Shown: one piece after another, positions 61,117-64,000 of the stretch
Layout of the letters: the number at the start of each line of letters is the position of its first letter
Numbering within the stretch: the first letter of the stretch is position 1
Assembly: GCA_025506515.1 (NCBI GenBank)
Contig: CM046452.1
Location: 101,772,559-101,836,558 of the forward strand
Source of the DNA: Flaveria trinervia
Taxonomy: Eukaryota > Streptophyta > Magnoliopsida > Asterales > Asteraceae
Direction of reading: 5' to 3'
DNA: 64,000 nucleotides
Program-made: the position numbers and the translations under genes
The notes under the pieces: generated by a model
The model's input: the letters and a program-made list of their open reading frames with translations, nothing else
What the model was told of the DNA's origin: nothing
Databases searched by the model: none

Positions 61117-62764
61117 ATGATACCACCTATCAAACAAGAATCAATCGACAATTCACCGGAGATGAAATCATCAAACATCGAATTGCCACCGGATATGGAT
61201 TCAAACACCACCGGAAGCCCACCTCACATCAAATCGGAGGCAATTGAACACTCACCGGAAATTTCCCCATCAAAGCGACTCAAAACCCTAATCCCAATTC
61301 ACAATCAACACCCTCAAAAGGAAAATCAATTGTAAAAGAAGACGATGACGATTCGACGCAACAGCAGCAGCTGGGTACTTGCGGTGTGTGTTTGTTGGAA
61401 GAGGGGATGTCTCTTAGAGGTTTCATTGATAGTTGCGAACATTACTTCTGCTTCGTGTGCATCATGGAGTGGGCTAAAATCGAGTCTCTTTGTCCGATCT
61501 GTAAGCGTCGATTCTCCACCATTCGTCGGCCTATTAAAGATGGAGTCTTTATCTCTGAGCGAATCGTCAATGTTCCTGTTCGCAATCAGGTTATTCTTGA
61601 TCACAATTCTGCAATTTGATGATGTTCTGTTGATGTTCACGAATTGATCTTTGATTTTGGTTTGTTTAGATTTATAATTACCATGGGAATGCGACAATTG
61701 GACCTCATGATCCGTATTCGCAAGTGAAATGCAGTGTTTGCAGTTGTTCATCAGATGATCATCTTCTTTTACTCTGTGATTTATGTGATTCAGCTGCTCA
61801 CTCATACTGTGTTGGTCTTGGTAATACTGTACCTGAGGGTGATTGGTTTTGCAAGGACTGTACACTTTCAAGGGATGAACATGCTAAGGTTGAAACAGAT
61901 AGCACTTCTGAAAATGATAAGTATAATAATAATTATTGCTCTTCAAGCTCCAATACAGGGCAGTTTACTTCGTCTGATGTGTCAATACGTGATATCGTAA
62001 GAGAATCTAATGTCCGTGAGCCTGATGCATCTTTGGGTCATATTTCTGTTAATGAAAGTGGAGCTGTTGGAGAACGGTCAAAAACACCGTCAAATGTTGA
62101 TGGATCAAATGCTAGAACCTTACAGCGCTGTCTTAATGTGCATTCTCGTATTAGAGTGTTACGTGAAAATTGGGATGGTTTTAGAGGCGGGTCATTAAGT
62201 TTTTCTCCCAGTGCTGAAGACGGAATTAAGACAAGCCAAGCCAGTCAAACTCTATAAACCATGAGTCAACTTCTCAAAATTGTCCATATGATACCGATAG
62301 AGCATGGAGAATGATGGGTATTGCAGCAAAAGCTTTAGGGAAAAAGCCTGGAAATAAAAGCTTGGTTTCCAAAGGTTCTGAACTTCATAAAAAAGAAAGA
62401 TTATTGAATGAGGCGAGTAAGGTTAGGCCAAACAGTAATTATGCAGGAGGATTGAGAAAGAATGAAAGTGAGCTTTCATCTTCTAGGAAGATTATTGTAT
62501 CTGCCCAGGTGAAGAATAGTCGTTACAATTGTCAGAATCTATCAACTGCATCTAATGCTGTTGGTTCCAGTGATCAATCATCATCCATTGCTACTAATGA
62601 ACGTGGTGCGAGAAAGGCGATTGATGCTACTTTAGAGAAGAAGGAGAGTATAAAGAAAGACACACAAGTTGATGCCAATATCAAGGAAATTGAGGGTGCC
62701 AAAAGTGAGATTCAGTCACTTGTTAAGCTCAATTTGAAGCTTTTAAGCAAGGACAAGAAACTAG
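61117..62764 (+). CDS. RING and PHD finger protein (5' part), with two one-base frameshifts
   Basis: Exon 1 61117-61589 and exon 2 61670-62764, GT-AG border (CAG|GTTATT, TTTAG|ATTTA). An acidic N-terminus with repeated SPE/SPP units leads to a C3HC4 RING finger at about residues 88-130 (CGVCLLEEG, CEHYFCFVC, CPICKRRF), then a C4HC3 PHD finger at about 175-222 (CSVCSCSSDDHLLLLCDLCD, HSYCVGL, WFCKDC). Exon 2 goes on through a Ser-rich region to RAWRMMGIAAKALGKKPG and LVKLNLKLLSKDKKLG, conserved blocks of this plant family. It is probably a nuclear E3 ubiquitin ligase that reads histone tails; that is inference from domains. Frame changes at 61322-61331 (A-run) and 62247-62249 (A-run) each need one extra base. 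About 523 residues are present; the C-terminal exon(s) are not found before 64000. Confidence 0.87.
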
Positions 62765-64000
62765 GTATGACCATTTTCAGCTCAAATTTTGCATATTGCA
62801 TCATGATTTCATTATTTATCTACACATATAGGTGGCAATTTCAACCCATTTACTGATGAATGTGTTGATTTTGGTTGTATCTATGTAACGCCTAAACTTT
62901 TAAACAAAAATATTCTCATTTATAACATTGCGAAATCTAATTTGTTTCTTTAATAATTTTATATTAACATAAACAGTGAGTTATTGAACCTTTTAGAGTC
63001 AAGACTTACTTAAAATGTTCAAATGATAATAGCAACTTGTTTAACTTGACTACCATTATAAGCTCCACTAATAATTGACATACATATGATGGATCTGTTA
63101 TCTTAAATACTTTAGCAAATGAATAAAAGTTCGTATTAATATAAATCCTTATCTTCAACAAGAAGATGTGTGTATTAGCATTCTGTTCCGACCACTTGAT
63201 CTTCCACGCTTAAGCCATTTTCTACCTCAATCTAAGGCAACATAATATCACATTTTAGTAATAAACATATGTAAGATCCACATCAACAAAGGGAGGCAAA
63301 ACCCGAGATTAAACATCAAAAACACAAAACCGGATGAGTCCAGGTGTAAAGTACACCCAAGTACCTAACTGGCTTAGTCTATGCTCCCCTGCGTGTATAT
63401 GGGTGTAGGTCAGAAGGATTTTTTTATTTTTCCGTAGGCTACGCCCACCAGCATGGTTTACGCCCAGACCTGCACAGGTTGATCCATTTCAATATATATG
63501 GTCATACCTTGATTCTGGGTCAATAATTCAATTTAATATAAGAATTTCCACTAAAAAAGTCAAAGCCTTCAACCTAATACACTTCGTCTTGACCCTTTTA
63601 CAATGCTTCACGTTAATACTATAGAACATACAACAAAGAAAATATACACAAGTATAACATACCTTGATGGCACATTGTTTAACTCACAATACTTATGAGT
63701 CTTTTAACAATAAAGTTTGTTTGCTTTGGTATGATTAAAGCCAAACGATCTATTCACAACTTCATGCAACATATAAGATAGTAAAGTCCGTCGTAACATT
63801 ACACATGCTCATCGAATTAAATTACCAATATTAGACATTTAATTACTCATTTGACGCATTATCATCATAGATATTAATCTAACCATCTCCTGTTTACATA
63901 CCAACACTTTCTTGTATACTATATGTAGAGAATTTTAATTTCCATTAACTTCCAAGATTACTAACACTCACATTTCAACAAAAAGAAAAATAGCAACTAC
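62765..64000. other. Intron or flank after RING-PHD exon 2
   Basis: Follows a good donor (CTAG|GTATGA). No exon with family resemblance appears before the window edge, so either a long intron runs past 64000 or the gene is truncated. 63330-63480 contains GTGTAAAGTACACCC and ACGCCCACC motifs that may belong to an old element. Confidence 0.45.

Noticed and set aside
61326..61871. 181-codon minus-strand frame opposite the RING-PHD exon
   Set aside because: Antisense shadow of the conserved RING and PHD exons.

Overview
The window is nuclear DNA from a flowering plant. Genes carry GT-AG introns and belong to plant families (phytocyanin-like, MIZ1-like, NC2-beta/Dr1, EF-hand CML, tetraspanin, strictosidine-synthase-like, SOB FIVE-LIKE, RING-PHD). 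Intergenic DNA is AT-rich and packed with LTR retrotransposons, Helitrons and MITEs. The Gypsy LTRs with TGTMACAYCC...GGGGTGTGACA ends fit an asterid, most likely Asteraceae; that is inference. I see nothing organellar, bacterial or viral.

Bases 1-17.3 kb are a transposon-dominated block. A Ty1-copia deletion derivative (gag fused directly to an RNase H remnant) and about 1.05 kb of flank occur twice (1-4756 and 10155-13515). The flank carries minus-strand coding tracts, one resembling the DUF2431/BMT5-like family. The first flank copy is split by a 2.6 kb Gypsy solo LTR with a TTTAG duplication. Between the copies lie a 5' copia fragment, and a truncated reverse Gypsy element (LTR plus gag). 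A hAT-like MITE sits inside both copia gag leaders. At 14.3-17.3 kb PIF/Harbinger-like terminal repeats with TTA duplications enclose a decayed copia pol and an opposed gag fragment.

Bases 19.6-38 kb are the gene-rich part: an early-nodulin-like phytocyanin (+), then on the minus strand a MIZ1-like DUF617 gene, Dr1, a calmodulin-like gene, a tetraspanin and a strictosidine-synthase-like gene. Bases 38-48 kb hold two long foldback elements and no convincing gene. A SOFL gene lies at 48.5 kb with G-rich DNA on both sides. At 51.4-53.9 kb there is a triple nest: a Gypsy solo LTR inside a Helitron inside an older reverse-oriented Helitron. Further on are a small unrecognised four-exon gene (57 kb), a clean 574-bp Helitron (59.2 kb) and the 5' part of a RING-PHD gene (61.1 kb) that is not completed inside the window.

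The genes do not form a pathway or cluster; this looks like ordinary plant gene order. The most striking genome-wide pattern is that five of nine host genes, plus the copia pol, carry net one-base deletions next to short homopolymers while the protein resumes perfectly in the next frame. That looks more like consensus error in the assembly than gene death. No convincing new biological system was found; the best structural observations are the nested Helitrons (with a paralogous empty site in the same window) and the tandem copia-plus-gene-fragment duplication.
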